Below, in pieces: positions 16,398 to 24,535 of a DNA stretch of 46,969 nt. This stretch comes from PALSA-1006 sp964571195 (GTDB taxonomy: Bacteria > Pseudomonadota > Gammaproteobacteria > Burkholderiales > Gallionellaceae). The stretch lies in NCBI GenBank assembly GCA_964571195.1, contig CAZNAD010000019.1, positions 1 to 46,969 on the forward strand, in the 5' to 3' direction. A program made the position numbers and the translations under genes. The notes beneath the pieces are model-generated. The model was not told the origin of the DNA. It did no database searches and worked only from the letters and a program-made list of their open reading frames with translations. Numbering within the stretch: the stretch's first letter is position 1; every line of letters begins with the position of its first letter.

Positions 16398-18107
16398 TTA
16401 TGAACCACGCCGCATCGTGCCGCCACCTTCGGCTTCGCCCCCGCCTCGGCTGATCGGGGAATGCAGGTTTTCGGGAACGGGGAGCTTCAACAAACGGTAC
16501 AGCTGCATCAGGTTGTGGCGATAAAGGCGATCAAAACTGCCCACTGCATCGGAGGGATTGTAATCCCCGAACCACCAGAACCAGTCCGAACTCTCGCAGG
16601 ATGAGAGCTGTTTCTCTGCGGCCTCTTTTTCCTGGGCAGACAAACGTCCGGCTGCCATCACCATGTCGTAGCTCTGTTTTGCCATGCACAACAGGTCCCA
16701 TGCATGATTCTTGTCCGGCGAACCTATCCATGTGGAGAATGTGCCATAAACCCAACTACCAGCGACCAATCCCGGAATTTCTCCGGGCTTGGCATAACCG
16801 ACTGCATCTTTGCACACTGAGCGATCCAAGTATTCGGAATAGGTCGTGGTACGGATATGCGGATGAGATTCCAGTGCGGTGTATAGGTCGTTCAGAAAGT
16901 GGTAACCGTTATAGGGATAATATTCCCAGGCATTTTCGCCATCCAGAATAACCCCGACCAACGGCACTTCGTCGCCCGCTTGGTTGGCGATTTCTTCCAG
17001 TTGTGAGACAAAATTATTCGCGGCATCTTTCCCGTTCCAGTTCGAATACTCGAAGCCAATAAGATCGGACAGACGGTCATCGCGGAAGAAACAACTCACA
17101 CTATGAGCTTCGCCTTTCAAGCGGTAAGGCCGGTAAAGATATTTCGCACGCTCGGGCAGGTCTCCGATCTTGCGCAAACTGTTGGCCAACACCCCTTCTC
17201 CGCTGGCAGCCCAGCGGCATTCCTGCCCGGCCAGCACTTCGATTAACGATGTCGATACGGCCCCTTCCGCCGGCCATATTCCGTGAGGGGTAATGCCGAA
17301 ACGGGCACGATGGCTGGTAATGGTCGAATGGATATGTGCCTGTACCCGGGTCTTACCACCCGGATAGATTGAAGCCTGAGGCAGGCTGCTGTTGGGGTCG
17401 CATTCGCGTGCGCTATTGAAGTCCAGCAGCAGTGGTGCCAGCGGATGGTAATGCGGTGTTGCCGATATTTCGATCTGTCCGCTCTCGGCCAGCTTGCGAT
17501 AACGCGGAATGATGCCCGAGACGACTTTGCCGACCAGATCGAAGATCAGGCGGCGGTCCGCATAGGTAAAGTTCTCGTCCTTGCTCATCATCTCGATCAA
17601 CACGTCGTGCTCGCGCCGCACCGTCTCGCCGAACCAGGCCAAGTGGTACCAAGTCAACAGATCAGCCAAGTACTGACCTGACAGATAAGACGAGGCGACC
17701 GGTCCGCTCGATTCGATAGTTTTGAACAGATCGAACAAGCGTTTGTATGCGGGATATGGCGCAACCATCTTGCCTAGATTGCTGCGGAAGCAACTTTCCA
17801 GAATCAATTGGCGCTCCATCTCACTGACCGCGTTAAGATCTTCGCGTACCAACAGGCGTAGCAATGGGTCACGTAGTTGGCCAGTGGCGAATTGTTGTTC
17901 GTAGTCCTCCATCTGATCCAGCAGGATAGGTACGAAGTTGACGACCGCCTTCATCCGGGGATGATTCTCCAAGTGTGCGGCCATATCGGAATAATCTTTG
18001 ATGGCGTGCAGATAAACCCACGGCAACACAAAATCGCCAGTGCTGTAATCGCGATAATCCGGCTGGTGCATATGCCAGAGAAAGACCAAATCAAGGGGTT
18101 TACTCAT
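16398..18107 (-). CDS. Glycoside hydrolase family 57 alpha-glucan hydrolase
   Basis: The 569-residue protein starts with the GH57 hallmark VFLWHMHQPDYRD. The probable nucleophile Glu lies in GIWPAEGAVS and the general-acid Asp in FFRDDRLSD. The family comprises alpha-amylases, 4-alpha-glucanotransferases and branching enzymes; the sequence here is of the type generally annotated alpha-amylase/alpha-mannosidase. No signal peptide is seen, so it should act on internal glycogen or maltodextrin. It lies between glgC and malQ. The C-terminal tail after residue 545 is short, Gly-rich and variable. Exact specificity cannot be read from sequence. Confidence 0.9.
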   Translation of the reverse strand: MSKPLDLVFLWHMHQPDYRDYSTGDFVLPWVYLHAIKDYSDMAAHLENHPRMKAVVNFVPILLDQMEDYEQQFATGQLRDPLLRLLVREDLNAVSEMERQLILESCFRSNLGKMVAPYPAYKRLFDLFKTIESSGPVASSYLSGQYLADLLTWYHLAWFGETVRREHDVLIEMMSKDENFTYADRRLIFDLVGKVVSGIIPRYRKLAESGQIEISATPHYHPLAPLLLDFNSARECDPNSSLPQASIYPGGKTRVQAHIHSTITSHRARFGITPHGIWPAEGAVSTSLIEVLAGQECRWAASGEGVLANSLRKIGDLPERAKYLYRPYRLKGEAHSVSCFFRDDRLSDLIGFEYSNWNGKDAANNFVSQLEEIANQAGDEVPLVGVILDGENAWEYYPYNGYHFLNDLYTALESHPHIRTTTYSEYLDRSVCKDAVGYAKPGEIPGLVAGSWVYGTFSTWIGSPDKNHAWDLLCMAKQSYDMVMAAGRLSAQEKEAAEKQLSSCESSDWFWWFGDYNPSDAVGSFDRLYRHNLMQLYRLLKLPVPENLHSPISRGGGEAEGGGTMRRGS

Positions 18108-18148
18108 GAATTTCCGTTTGAATCAGAATTGGTGATTATTTCAATGCC

Positions 18149-18177
18149 ATTCCCTTGCCGCGTGACGGCAAGGGAAT
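18149..18177. terminator. Twelve-bp perfect hairpin between glgC and the GH57 gene
   Basis: ATTCCCTTGCCG (18149-18160) and its exact complement (18166-18177) flank the five-base loop CGTGA, starting eight bases past the glgC stop. There is no T tract downstream, so it is more likely an mRNA-stabilising or partial-termination hairpin that lowers expression of GH57 and malQ relative to glgC. Confidence 0.55.
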
Positions 18178-18184
18178 TACAGGC

Positions 18185-19477
18185 TCAGCTCTTTGCCGTA
18201 CGCACACGCCCCATATCCTGCCCCAGCATCTCTGGAGTGATCAGTGTGATGCCGTTGGCGCTGACATGGAAGCGTTTCTCGTCCGCAGCACGGTCATATC
18301 CTACGGAGAGGCCTTCTGGAATGATGCAATTTTTATCCAGAATGGCGCGTCTGATCTTGCAGTTCCGCCCTACTTCGACATTGGGCAGCAACACAGAATC
18401 TTCCACTGTCGTGTAGCTGTGGACTTTGACGTTCGAATACAGCAACGATCGCGAGACCGCAGCGCCGCTGATGATGCAACCGCCCGAAACCAGTGAATCC
18501 ACAGCCATGCCACGCCGCTCGTCCTCGTCAAAAACGAATTTGGCTGGCGGCAACTGCTCCTGATAGGTCCAGATCGGCCATTCTTTATCGTACATGTTCA
18601 GATCGGGAACCACTTTGGTGAGCTCCATGTTTCCTTCCCAGTAGGAGTCTATGGTTCCCACGTCGCGCCAATAGGAGTTACCTCCTTCATCACGCACACA
18701 ACTGTCTTCGAAACTCTGGGCAAAGACCCGGTACCCTGCGGACATCAGGTGCGGAATGATGTCTTTGCCGAAGTCGTGAGAGGAATGGGGATCATCCGCA
18801 TCACGCAAGAGTTGTTCGACCAGAAATTTGGTGTTGAACACATAGATACCCATGCTGGCCAGCGCCATAGCGGGCTTTCCAGGGATCGCTGCGGGATGCT
18901 CGGGCTTTTCGGTGAAATTCACCACACGCGATTCAGCGTTCACACCCATCACGCCGAAAGCTTTAGCTTCGCTGATCGGCACCTCGATACAGGCGACGGT
19001 CATATCTGCGTTCCTTTCCGCGTGAAAGGCCAGCAACTTGCCATAGTCCATCTTGTAGACATGATCACCAGCAAGGATCAATACATAGTCGGGATTGGTA
19101 TCGCGCAGAATGTCCAGATTCTGAAACACCGCATCCGCCGTACCCGCGTACCAAGACTCCTGCATCCACTGCTGAGCGGGCAATACGTCGATGAACTCGC
19201 CAAACTTACCGTTCAGAAAACTCCAGCCGCGCTGGATGTGTTGCAATAAGCTGTGCGATTTGTATTGTGTCGCCACACCGATACGGCGGATACCGGAATT
19301 AACGCAATTGGACAGAACGAAATCGATAATGCGGAACTTGCCGCCAAATGGAACAGCGGGCTTGGCGCGCCAATCCGTCAACTGGTGCAAACGACTTCCT
19401 CGCCCTCCCGCCAGAATCATCGCGTAGGTGTTTTTGGTCATCAAGCTTACAAATCGTGCCTTCTCATTCGGTAACAT
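18185..19477 (-). CDS. glgC: Glucose-1-phosphate adenylyltransferase
   Basis: A 430-residue ADP-glucose pyrophosphorylase, the committing step of glycogen synthesis. Seen are the nucleotide-binding motif ILAGGRGSRLHQLTDWRAKPAVPFGGKF (quoted in part: key residues GGRGSRL and KPAVPFGG), the region AGDHVYKMDYG, the sugar-phosphate site FTEKPEHP, and a C-terminal left-handed helix with hexapeptide-like repeats (EDSVLLPNVEVGRN). I chose ATG 19477 because GGAGG lies five bases upstream; ATG 19495 would place that site inside the gene. It heads the glgC-GH57-malQ run. Confidence 0.95.
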   Translation of the reverse strand: MLPNEKARFVSLMTKNTYAMILAGGRGSRLHQLTDWRAKPAVPFGGKFRIIDFVLSNCVNSGIRRIGVATQYKSHSLLQHIQRGWSFLNGKFGEFIDVLPAQQWMQESWYAGTADAVFQNLDILRDTNPDYVLILAGDHVYKMDYGKLLAFHAERNADMTVACIEVPISEAKAFGVMGVNAESRVVNFTEKPEHPAAIPGKPAMALASMGIYVFNTKFLVEQLLRDADDPHSSHDFGKDIIPHLMSAGYRVFAQSFEDSCVRDEGGNSYWRDVGTIDSYWEGNMELTKVVPDLNMYDKEWPIWTYQEQLPPAKFVFDEDERRGMAVDSLVSGGCIISGAAVSRSLLYSNVKVHSYTTVEDSVLLPNVEVGRNCKIRRAILDKNCIIPEGLSVGYDRAADEKRFHVSANGITLITPEMLGQDMGRVRTAKS

Positions 19478-19519
19478 ACCATCCTCCAGAAGCATTTATT
19501 GAGCTGCTCTTTGAATGAG

Positions 19520-19525
19520 ATTGTA
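19520..19525 (-). promoter_or_regulatory. Extended -10 promoter element for glgC
   Basis: On the minus strand TGG-TACAAT forms an extended -10 box (complement of 19520-19525) with no good -35. A start near 19513 would give a leader of about 36 bases before the chosen glgC ATG. Confidence 0.45.
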
Positions 19526-19591
19526 CCAGAAGGCAACCCAGCTTCAGCCCATGTCATCAAAGTTTCATTCGGATTGATAACAGAAAAACCT

Positions 19592-19619
19592 TGCTTTTCG
19601 AAAACATCCCCCTATAATG
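19592..19619 (+). promoter_or_regulatory. Sigma-70 promoter of the RNA helicase gene
   Basis: TTGCTT (19592-19597) and a perfect TATAAT (19614-19619) are separated by 16 bases. This is the strongest -10 box seen in the window. Transcription would start near 19626. Confidence 0.7.
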
Positions 19620-19625
19620 CGCGCC

Positions 19626-19823
19626 TCGCTGCGATGTACGTGCAGCGCTGAGTCCATCGTTTCCTGACCCCTAGCGTCTCCGACTACATGTCGTTCTGAT
19701 GCGTCCTGTTTTACCGGTTAGCGACGATGTTTTGCGCCGGTAGAGCCATAAACTCCTACTGAATTTCATTGTGTGGCCATTGAGCCACGCATGCGCTGTT
19801 ACTTTTAAACGTAAGGAATAAAC
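19626..19823 (+). promoter_or_regulatory. Long 5' untranslated leader of the RNA helicase gene
   Basis: About 200 bases lie between the predicted start and the GTG codon, with no ORF of note. Together with the glgC promoter side, 19478-19823 is the longest gene-free stretch in this part of the window. Long leaders are typical of cold-inducible csp and DEAD-box helicase mRNAs, where they control translation with temperature. Several short palindromes are present (for example CGTGGCTCAATGGCCACAC-type pairing near 19773-19788), but I cannot assign a known riboswitch. Confidence 0.5.
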
Positions 19824-21413
19824 GTGTCTATAGAAAACACAGCAACACCAGAAGCTATCGCAACTCCGACCGTGACTTTTGCCACGCTGGGTCTGCACCC
19901 ATCCATCCTAAAAGCCGTAGAAGAGTCCGGCTACACCGTACCTACGCCTATCCAAGCCGAAGCGATTCCGACCGTGATGGCTGGCCACGACCTGATGGCA
20001 TCGGCACAGACCGGCACCGGCAAGACAGCCGCGTTCATTCTGCCATCCCTGCATCGTATCGCCGAACCATCGGCCATCCGCAGCAAAGGCCCACGCGTAT
20101 TGGTACTGACACCAACACGCGAACTGGCACAACAAGTCTCCGATGCCGCCACCAAATACGGCAAGAACATGCGCCTGAAAGTGGTCAGCATCCTCGGCGG
20201 TATGCCCTACCCGCTGCAAAACAAACTGCTCTCCAGCCCGGTCGACATCTTGGTGGCGACACCAGGCCGCCTGATCGACCACATCGAGCGCGGACGTATC
20301 GACTTCTCGCGCCTTGAGATCCTCATCATGGACGAAGCCGACCGCATGCTGGACATGGGATTCATCGACGACGTGGAGCGCATCGCCGCCGCCACACCGG
20401 CGACACGCCAGACCCTGCTGTTCTCCGCCACACTGGACGGCGTGATCGGCAATCTGGCTCAACGCCTATTGAAGACACCGAAACGTATCAGCGTAACAGC
20501 GACCCAAGCGCGTCACGAGAACATCGAACAAAAGTTGATGTATGTAGACGACATGGCACACAAGAACCGCCTGCTCGACCATATCCTGCGCGACACCGAA
20601 CTGAATCAGGCCATCGTTTTCACCGCCACCAAGCGCGACGCAGACACCCTAGCGGACAGTTTGTCCGCACAAGGCCATTCTGCAGCCGCCCTGCATGGCG
20701 ACATGAACCAACGCGAGCGTAACCGCACGCTGGTCAACCTGCGTCGCGGCCAGATCCGCGTGTTAGTTGCCACCGACGTGGCTGCGCGCGGTATCGACGT
20801 TGCCGGTATCTCGCACGTCATCAACTTCGACCTGCCCAAGTTCGCCGAAGATTACGTGCACCGCATCGGCCGTACCGGTCGAGGCGGCGCAACCGGCATT
20901 TCGGTCTCGTTTGCTTCCAATCGCGATGCCTTGCATCTAAAAAAGATCGAGCAATACACCGGTCAACGCATCGAAGCGCATACCGTGGCCGGACTTGAGC
21001 CGAAGTTCAAACCGCGTCCCGCGCCAAGCGGCCGCGGCAATGGTGGTCCGCGTGGCGCAGCACCGCGCGGCAATGGATTCGGCGCACCTCGCAACACGAA
21101 TAGCGGAGCCCCGCGTCATCATGCACCGGACAGTCGTCACAGTTTTACGCGCGACGACCGCAGTACCCACGTGCATCGTGAGGGCCATAGCCACAACCGC
21201 TTCGGCGCAAACACTACGGCGCACACCAGCAATGTGGACGGGAACCGTGCCGCCGCCCCGCGCGGCTTCGGTGCCGGAAACAGCTCACGTGCTCACACTG
21301 GAACTCCCAGTCAACGTAGCGGCTTTGGTGCAGGAGATCGCACAGGGAATGGCGGAGTTCGCCGCTCTGGCGGTGGATTTTCACAGACTCGAAACGGGAA
21401 CGGCAATCGCTAG
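19824..21413 (+). CDS. DEAD-box ATP-dependent RNA helicase (RhlE/DeaD-like)
   Basis: A 529-residue RNA helicase. Motifs in order: Q motif YTVPTPIQAEAIP, motif I AQTGTGKT, Ia PTRELAQQ, Ib TPGRL, DEAD as MDEADRMLD, SAT, then VATDVAARGIDV and HRIGRTGR. The helicase core ends near residue 390. The remaining 140 residues are a low-complexity, Gly/Arg/Asn/His-rich tail typical of RhlE-type proteins, where it binds RNA. The start is GTG 19824, eight bases after AAGGAAT. A strong promoter, a long leader and a powerful terminator make it a well-insulated single-gene unit, probably induced by cold or other RNA-structure stress. Confidence 0.95.
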   Translation: MSIENTATPEAIATPTVTFATLGLHPSILKAVEESGYTVPTPIQAEAIPTVMAGHDLMASAQTGTGKTAAFILPSLHRIAEPSAIRSKGPRVLVLTPTRELAQQVSDAATKYGKNMRLKVVSILGGMPYPLQNKLLSSPVDILVATPGRLIDHIERGRIDFSRLEILIMDEADRMLDMGFIDDVERIAAATPATRQTLLFSATLDGVIGNLAQRLLKTPKRISVTATQARHENIEQKLMYVDDMAHKNRLLDHILRDTELNQAIVFTATKRDADTLADSLSAQGHSAAALHGDMNQRERNRTLVNLRRGQIRVLVATDVAARGIDVAGISHVINFDLPKFAEDYVHRIGRTGRGGATGISVSFASNRDALHLKKIEQYTGQRIEAHTVAGLEPKFKPRPAPSGRGNGGPRGAAPRGNGFGAPRNTNSGAPRHHAPDSRHSFTRDDRSTHVHREGHSHNRFGANTTAHTSNVDGNRAAAPRGFGAGNSSRAHTGTPSQRSGFGAGDRTGNGGVRRSGGGFSQTRNGNGNR

Positions 21414-21432
21414 AGATACAGACGCGACCTGA

Positions 21433-21488
21433 CCATGTGCAAATAAAAAGCGTCCCGAGTAATCGGGACGCTTTTTATTTGCACATGG
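21433..21488. terminator. Perfect 26-bp bidirectional terminator palindrome
   Basis: The two 26-base arms (21433-21458 and 21463-21488) are exact reverse complements around the loop GTAA. The GC-rich centre (GCGTCCCGA/TCGGGACGC) is flanked by A5 and T5 runs, so it works as a rho-independent terminator in both directions. It sits between the helicase and the convergent gene at 21502. The matching outer arms beyond the A/T runs make it unusually long. Confidence 0.92.
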
Positions 21489-21501
21489 GGGTAACGATAT
21501 C

Positions 21502-21855
21502 CTAGCCGAAATGAAGGTGCAAATTATGCTCGAGAACCTCCCGACCATCATCCTCAAAGTGCAGAAACGATATTTCGGTCACGAAGCCACTATCTTTGAC
21601 GATGGTTCCCATGGAAAAGCCGACGGCCTTGATGATCTTGTGAGAATCTCCAGTCCATAACGACGGTATCGTCAGTTGCATCACGATCTTTTTGTTCTGG
21701 CATATCTGATGATCACTTATCAGACTCACGCGCTGCGTGGATAATTTTTTTGCTACGCCAATATGGACCTTGACCTCCTTATTTTTCTTTTTGCAATCGC
21801 ACAGGAACCTGACATTCCAGTTGGTCGGATAAAGCAGCCATTTTGGATTTTGCAT
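21502..21855 (-). CDS. Hypothetical protein, possibly PilZ-like
   Basis: A 117-residue protein with no signal peptide or membrane segment. The pattern of alternating strands (VRFLCDC, VKVHIGVA, RVSLIS, KIVMQLTIP, VTEISFLHF) ending in an F-x-x-F/D-D-G-R-E segment recalls the PilZ beta-barrel. However, the RxxxR and D/NxSxxG c-di-GMP motifs are absent, so any such link is tentative. ATG 21855 is preceded by GGGAGATCAAT, a good ribosome-binding site; the open frame extends 19 codons further without one. The coding is A+T richer and Lys-rich compared with its neighbours. It converges on the palindromic terminator. Confidence 0.7.
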   Translation of the reverse strand: MQNPKWLLYPTNWNVRFLCDCKKKNKEVKVHIGVAKKLSTQRVSLISDHQICQNKKIVMQLTIPSLWTGDSHKIIKAVGFSMGTIVKDSGFVTEISFLHFEDDGREVLEHNLHLHFG

Positions 21856-21982
21856 ATTGATCTCCCAGCAAGTCGCGGAGCCGAAGTTATTCCTCCCTAA
21901 AGAGCGAGTCAATATGCATAACGCACTAGTCTTTGAATAAATATATAGACATATATCTATATCCAGCCAACCATTCAGATGA

Positions 21983-23200
21983 TCACCACCCCGACTCTCG
22001 CTCGGGAGTGGCGGTAATTTTATGGATGCTCAAGTCTGCACCGTTGAACTCTTCCTCCTGATCGAGGCGGATACCGACAACACGCTTCAAGGCTCCGTAC
22101 ACGACGAAACCGCCCAGTAGCGCGATACCTATACCCATCAGCGTACCGATGAGTTGCGACATAAAACTAATGCCGCCGAATGCCACGCCGCCGGTGCCAC
22201 CCAGTGCCTGAAGTCCGAAGATACCCACTGCGATCCCGCCCCATGCGCCACACAGGCCGTGCAGCGGCCACACGCCGAGCACATCATCGATCTTCCAGCG
22301 GTTCTGAGTGAGGGTGAACATAACCACGAACAATGCACCAGCCACGCTGCCAACAACGAGGGCACCGATAGGATGGAAGACATCCGAGCCAGCACAGACG
22401 GCGACCAGCCCCGCGAGCGGGCCGTTATGCACAAAGCCGGGGTCGTTCTTGCCCAACCACAGCGCGGTGAGTGTTCCGCCGACCATGGCCATCAGCGAGT
22501 TCACGGCGACGAGGCCGGTGAGACCGCTGACGCTCTGTGCCGACATGACGTTGAAGCCGAACCAGCCTACGCTGAGTATCCAAGCACCGAGTGCAAGGAA
22601 GGGGATGCTGGACGGCGGATGCGCGGAGATACGACCTTCCTTGTTGTAACGACCATGGCGCGCACCGAGCAGCAGCACGGCAGCAAGTCCGATCCACCCA
22701 CCCACCGCATGCACCACCACGGAGCCGGCAAAGTCATGGAAATTTGCACCAAAGCTGCTCTTCAGCCACTCCTGAATACCATAGGCACCGTTCCAGGCGA
22801 TACCTTCGAAGAAAGGATAAACAAAACCGACCAGCATGAATGTGGCGGCGAGTTGCGGATTGAACTTGGCGCGCTCGGCGATACCGCCGGAGACGATAGC
22901 CGGAATGGCGGCTGCAAAGGTCATCAGGAAGAAGAACTTCACTAAGCTGAATCCGTTGCTCGCTGCCAGTTGCTCTGCTCCGACGAAGAAGTTCACACCG
23001 TAGGCGATGCCGTAACCGATAAAGAAATAGGCGATGGTCGAGACCGCGAGGTCGCTGATGATCTTGACCAGCGCGTTGACCTGGTTCTTCTTGCGTACTG
23101 TCCCCAGCTCAAGGAACGCGAACCCTGCATGCATAGCAAGCACCATGATAGCGCCAAGCAGAATAAATAATGCATCAATACCGACTTTCAATTCTTCCAT
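21983..23200 (-). CDS. amtB: Ammonium transporter AmtB
   Basis: A 405-residue inner-membrane channel for ammonium with about eleven membrane helices. The N-terminus (GAIMVLAMHAGFAFLELGTVRKKNQVNALVKI, key residues AMHAGFAFLE and KNQVN) is diagnostic. The twin pore histidines are in VVVHAVGGWIG and WPLHGLCGAWGG. The start ATG 23200 lies behind GGAGATCTC and fits a sigma-54 transcript starting near 23225; the frame is open seven codons further. No glnK (PII) gene is adjacent, although one normally partners amtB; it must be elsewhere or replaced. Expression is probably nitrogen-limited through NtrC. Confidence 0.95.
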   Translation of the reverse strand: MEELKVGIDALFILLGAIMVLAMHAGFAFLELGTVRKKNQVNALVKIISDLAVSTIAYFFIGYGIAYGVNFFVGAEQLAASNGFSLVKFFFLMTFAAAIPAIVSGGIAERAKFNPQLAATFMLVGFVYPFFEGIAWNGAYGIQEWLKSSFGANFHDFAGSVVVHAVGGWIGLAAVLLLGARHGRYNKEGRISAHPPSSIPFLALGAWILSVGWFGFNVMSAQSVSGLTGLVAVNSLMAMVGGTLTALWLGKNDPGFVHNGPLAGLVAVCAGSDVFHPIGALVVGSVAGALFVVMFTLTQNRWKIDDVLGVWPLHGLCGAWGGIAVGIFGLQALGGTGGVAFGGISFMSQLIGTLMGIGIALLGGFVVYGALKRVVGIRLDQEEEFNGADLSIHKITATPERESGW

Positions 23201-23235
23201 GAGATCTCCAAAAAAGTGCAAATTTCACAACAGAA

Positions 23236-23252
23236 TGCAAATTCCGTTCCAG
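23236..23252 (-). promoter_or_regulatory. Sigma-54 promoter of amtB
   Basis: The minus strand reads CTGGAACGGAATTTGCA, which matches the sigma-54 consensus TGGCACG-N4-TTGCA at all constrained positions but one (A for C at position 4). The GG and GC elements have the required ten-base spacing. Transcription would start near 23225, leaving about 25 bases of leader that include the GGAG ribosome-binding site. Confidence 0.65.
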
Positions 23253-23324
23253 CAAATCTATATACTGATTTTTAAGGATTTTATGCAACAAAGAAATGCA
23301 AATTAGCCTGCAGACATCGCCAAT

Positions 23325-23363
23325 ATGGTGCGCTTTTTAGAATTGCGCACCATAAAGATGCGC
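23325..23363. promoter_or_regulatory. NtrC-like binding palindromes upstream of amtB
   Basis: At 23345-23363, GCGCACC-ATAAA-GATGCGC has two seven-base arms separated by five bases with one mismatch, the geometry of NtrC sites (TGCACCA-N5-TGGTGCA). The same GCGCACCAT (23345-23353) also forms a perfect nine-base inverted repeat with ATGGTGCGC (23325-23333). The site lies about 100 bases above the sigma-54 promoter, as expected for an enhancer. It also lies just before the nudF-like gene's stop. Confidence 0.5.
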
Positions 23364-23378
23364 CGATATATTGCAATA

Positions 23379-23921
23379 CTACGCCCAGTTATTGAGCATT
23401 TTTTCCAGCCAGAACAATCCTATGATCGTCTTACTGTCGCTGATCTTTCCTTGCCTGATCCAGTCAATTGCTTCGGACAAAGATAGTTCAAACACTTCCA
23501 GAAACTCTCCCTCATCCAACTTCCGTTCCTGCTGTGTTAATCCGCGCGCCAGAAAATACTCCATGCGTTCATCGGCATAACCGATACACGGCCATGCCGT
23601 CGTCAGATGTATCCATTCTGTGGCCACATAACCGGTCTCTTCCAGCAACTCACGCTGCGCGGTCTGCAGTGCGGTCTCACCCTGGTCGATCTTCCCTGCG
23701 GGCAATTCGATGAACTCTTGTCGCGGTGGATAACGGAACTGGCGCTCCAAAATCAGACGACCATCATCCAGCAAGGCCAGAATAGCGACTGCACTGGGGT
23801 GCTTGATATATTCACGTACACTGACAGTTGCGTCCGGCAGACGCACATGGTCTTTGTGTACCCGGATAAAGCCTCCCGCATAAACAACTTCGCTATCGAT
23901 TTCAGTTTCTGTCAGATTCAT
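23379..23921 (-). CDS. Nudix hydrolase, ADP-ribose pyrophosphatase type
   Basis: A 180-residue NudF-like hydrolase. The Nudix box occupies residues 76-98 (G76, E82, R90, E91, E94, E95, G97 visible in GxxxxxExxxxxxxREUxEExGU form). The preceding REYIKHPSAVAILALL and FRYPPRQEFIELPAG are characteristic of ADP-ribose pyrophosphatases, which turn ADP-ribose into AMP and ribose 5-phosphate. It starts 23 bases after the stop of the cNMP-binding gene on the same strand and is likely co-transcribed with it. Other nucleotide diphosphate sugars are possible substrates. Confidence 0.9.
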   Translation of the reverse strand: MNLTETEIDSEVVYAGGFIRVHKDHVRLPDATVSVREYIKHPSAVAILALLDDGRLILERQFRYPPRQEFIELPAGKIDQGETALQTAQRELLEETGYVATEWIHLTTAWPCIGYADERMEYFLARGLTQQERKLDEGEFLEVFELSLSEAIDWIRQGKISDSKTIIGLFWLEKMLNNWA

Positions 23922-23944
23922 TCCCGATCACCTGTCGTATACGT

Positions 23945-24457
23945 TCAAACTAGGGGTTGCTTGGCGCGACCTCTACCGATAGTCATCAAATGCGGACTAT
24001 CCGCGCCAGATTGGGTCTGAAATACGATGATGTCATCGGCGATCTTCAAGCGCTCGGCCAAATCTTTAGCCAGATTCCGATACAACAGCGCAGCTGCAGC
24101 GGGTGCCTGATGCAGTCGTTCCTGACTGATACGCAACGCGACGGTATCTTCCAGCGCTGTGGCAGAAGCACTACGTGCACCACCACGGATCAAACCCATC
24201 TCACCGAAGCTCTCACCTTCTGCCAACCTCGCCAGCGGCACCCCCCTTCCTCCACTTTTGCGCCAAATACTTACTTTCCCAGAACAGATGATGAACATAT
24301 CCCGCCCTTGATCTCCCTCGAGAAAAGCATGCTCGCTCGTCTTCCACATCGCTTTTGATGAAATGCTCAGCAGATCGCGTAGTTCGTCGATACCGAACCC
24401 CTTCAAGGCTTTCGCCAGAGAAAGCAGTTTGATAAACACATCCATCTCATTTGCCAT
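23945..24457 (-). CDS. Stand-alone cyclic-nucleotide-binding protein
   Basis: A 170-residue protein with a single cNMP-binding fold (about 10-130). The phosphate-binding cassette appears as GESFGEMGLIRGGARSASATA, with the Glu and Arg that contact cyclic nucleotide phosphate. No DNA-binding helix-turn-helix follows, so it is not a Crp-type regulator; the C-terminal 40 residues are a helix plus a Gly/Arg tail. It is first in a two-gene unit with the Nudix hydrolase. Such solo domains may act as sensors or partner subunits, and the cyclase at 9438-10526 could supply cAMP. Confidence 0.88.
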   Translation of the reverse strand: MANEMDVFIKLLSLAKALKGFGIDELRDLLSISSKAMWKTSEHAFLEGDQGRDMFIICSGKVSIWRKSGGRGVPLARLAEGESFGEMGLIRGGARSASATALEDTVALRISQERLHQAPAAAALLYRNLAKDLAERLKIADDIIVFQTQSGADSPHLMTIGRGRAKQPLV

Positions 24458-24535
24458 ATTCCCCCCCTGCTTATTTATAGTTATCCCTCAAGTCTCTCTC
24501 GAAATATCCGATAAGGAATTTGAAAGGAGACCATC

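Noticed and set aside
23201..23221. Seven extra N-terminal residues for AmtB
   Set aside because: That start falls next to the predicted sigma-54 transcript start and has no ribosome-binding site; ATG 23200 has GGAG at proper spacing.
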